A stretch of DNA of 64,000 bases. Source: Akkermansia sp. GTDB lineage: Bacteria; Verrucomicrobiota; Verrucomicrobiia; Verrucomicrobiales; Akkermansiaceae. The DNA lies in the NCBI GenBank assembly GCA_030525455.1, contig JAUNER010000008.1:1-64000 (forward strand), given 5' to 3'. The notes beneath the pieces were generated by a model. It did not search any database. It was not told where the DNA came from and saw only the letters and a list, made by a program, of their open reading frames with translations. Numbering within the stretch: position 1 is the stretch's first letter; each line of letters opens with the position of its first letter. Shown in pieces: positions 63,290 to 64,000 of the stretch. The translations under genes and the position numbers were made by a program.

Positions 63290-63573
63290 TCACTAGTAAA
63301 TCACTATCATTTACCCCATTCCTTCCCTTTTATAAAACATTAATAATAAAATTATCCGACGCTTACAATTTACCTAATACACAGCATTAGAAATGCTGAG
63401 TCAATGTTATTGCTCAAAAAATTGTTGAACAACAACATTTTGTTTTTGAAGAGTGGATTTTTCCCCCTCGAAATTCCCATTTTACGGGGATAAAATAACA
63501 TAATAACCACTTATAATAAAAAGTTAAGTCATTGAAGTCGAAGTACAACATTTCTAATACTGGGTTTGTCAGG
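63290..63573. other. AT-rich intergenic region
   Basis: The first 90 bases show no gene and no clear signal. The remainder is occupied by the dispersed repeat copy B (63382-63563). Confidence 0.5.
63382..63563. repeat. Dispersed intergenic repeat, copy B
   Basis: It starts with CAGCATT-AGA-AATGCTG and AGTCAA as in copy A (24738-24904). It has GAGTGGA and the CCCATTTTACGGGG hairpin in the middle and ends CAACATT-TCT-AATACTG, a decayed version of the copy A right palindrome. Similarity stops at both ends in the two contexts. The right end adjoins a broken PEP-CTERM reading frame. Confidence 0.55.
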
Positions 63574-64000
63574 ATGGCGGTTGAGGGCTTGAATTATCAT
63601 CCTTCAGATGGAGCAAGTGGAGAAAACGACAACCTTTTACTTCTAATGGCTCCACCCCGGCAACAAATGCTTTTGCTAATAATGATGCAAATAGTTTGAA
63701 TTCTAAGCTCGGCGACATCACAGATATTGCTCTAACATTAAGCCATTACGATAAGAATTCATCTAGCCTTTATGTTACTATCAACTTTGCAGATGGTACA
63801 AGCTCTGAATTATATGGAACAGCAAACGGTTTGAAGTGGAGTACTGGTATTGGCTCAGTAGAATCAGTAAATGTTAACTCCTCTCATGTAGAATCTACTT
63901 ACCTATTTGCCGGCACAGTTGAGCAAGAGACTGCGTTTGCTCTCAATAAAGAAGCAATCCCAGAACCTACTACAGCGTCACTTAGCTTACTTGGTTTGGC
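63574..64000 (+). pseudogene. Remnant of a PEP-CTERM surface protein gene (continues beyond window)
   Basis: The frame ending at the window edge reads SLYVTINFADGTSSELYGTAN ... KEAIPEPTTASLSLLGLA (in pieces), a PEP-CTERM sorting tail start. It is open from 63585 but has no ATG, because an in-frame TGA lies at 63582. A second frame from ATG 63574 (MAVEGLNYHPSDGASGENDN) looks like its missing N-terminal part and would join by a one-base shift near the TTTT run at 63634-63637. No signal peptide is present in either frame. So the 5' end looks lost or displaced, possibly by the adjacent repeat. A sequencing error is the alternative for the frame shift. Confidence 0.6.

Noticed and set aside
63625..63645. 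Programmed -1 frameshift in the PEP-CTERM remnant
   Set aside because: The site has no X-XXY-YYZ slippery heptamer and there is no signal peptide upstream, so decay or a read error is more likely.

Overview
The window looks like a chromosomal segment of a Verrucomicrobiota bacterium, probably Akkermansia-like (inference). The clues are a giant autotransporter-associated beta-strand-repeat protein, a PEP-CTERM tail at the right edge, paired porin-like proteins ending in Phe, an S11 protein with a long acidic N-terminal extension, and sparse Shine-Dalgarno sites. Base composition is moderate to AT-rich, lower than I remember for A. muciniphila. No tRNA, rRNA, CRISPR array, integrase or transposase was seen.

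Layout. 1-6643 (-) is the N-terminal part of a giant repetitive surface protein. 6644-7093 is a non-coding leader with RNA-like secondary structure, followed by two tandem U32-like genes (to 9109, +). 9195-17196 (-) is a phage-like block: a large terminase, a 1689-aa giant protein and a 434-aa helical protein, without capsid, portal or integrase. truA (+) follows. Its 3' end starts a 62-bp sequence that recurs 2.3 kb further on.

Between the two 62-bp copies (18039-20440) lie a decayed ankyrin-gene copy and what I consider the most interesting locus here. It holds two tandem, homologous short Cys-rich peptides (20072-20203 and 19939-20049, both -) upstream of a radical SAM/SPASM maturase (18390-19751, -). 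They look like RiPP precursors sharing a C-[D/E]-C-N-C-N ... Y-G-C-x-N-V-W core. The upstream one lies entirely inside an apparent gap and is easily missed.

20475-25571 (-) is an accessory block of ankyrin-repeat and membrane proteins. From 25613 the content is mostly core: a secreted GH2 glycosidase with an inserted F5/8-type domain, valS, a membrane protein, recR, fabF, dinB, a double M16 protease, an adaptor/ATPase/permease ABC export system, a lipoprotein, a 1179-aa ABCG-like transporter, two outer-membrane barrels and a HAD phosphatase. Next come rpsM-rpsK-rpsD and queG, then ELM1-like and GT4 glycosyltransferases, two tandem dprA genes, a lipoprotein D,D-carboxypeptidase, ychF and the glycine-cleavage operon gcvT-gcvH-gcvP. 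A dispersed 170-180-bp intergenic repeat occurs at 24738 and 63382. The second copy abuts a broken PEP-CTERM gene at the right edge.
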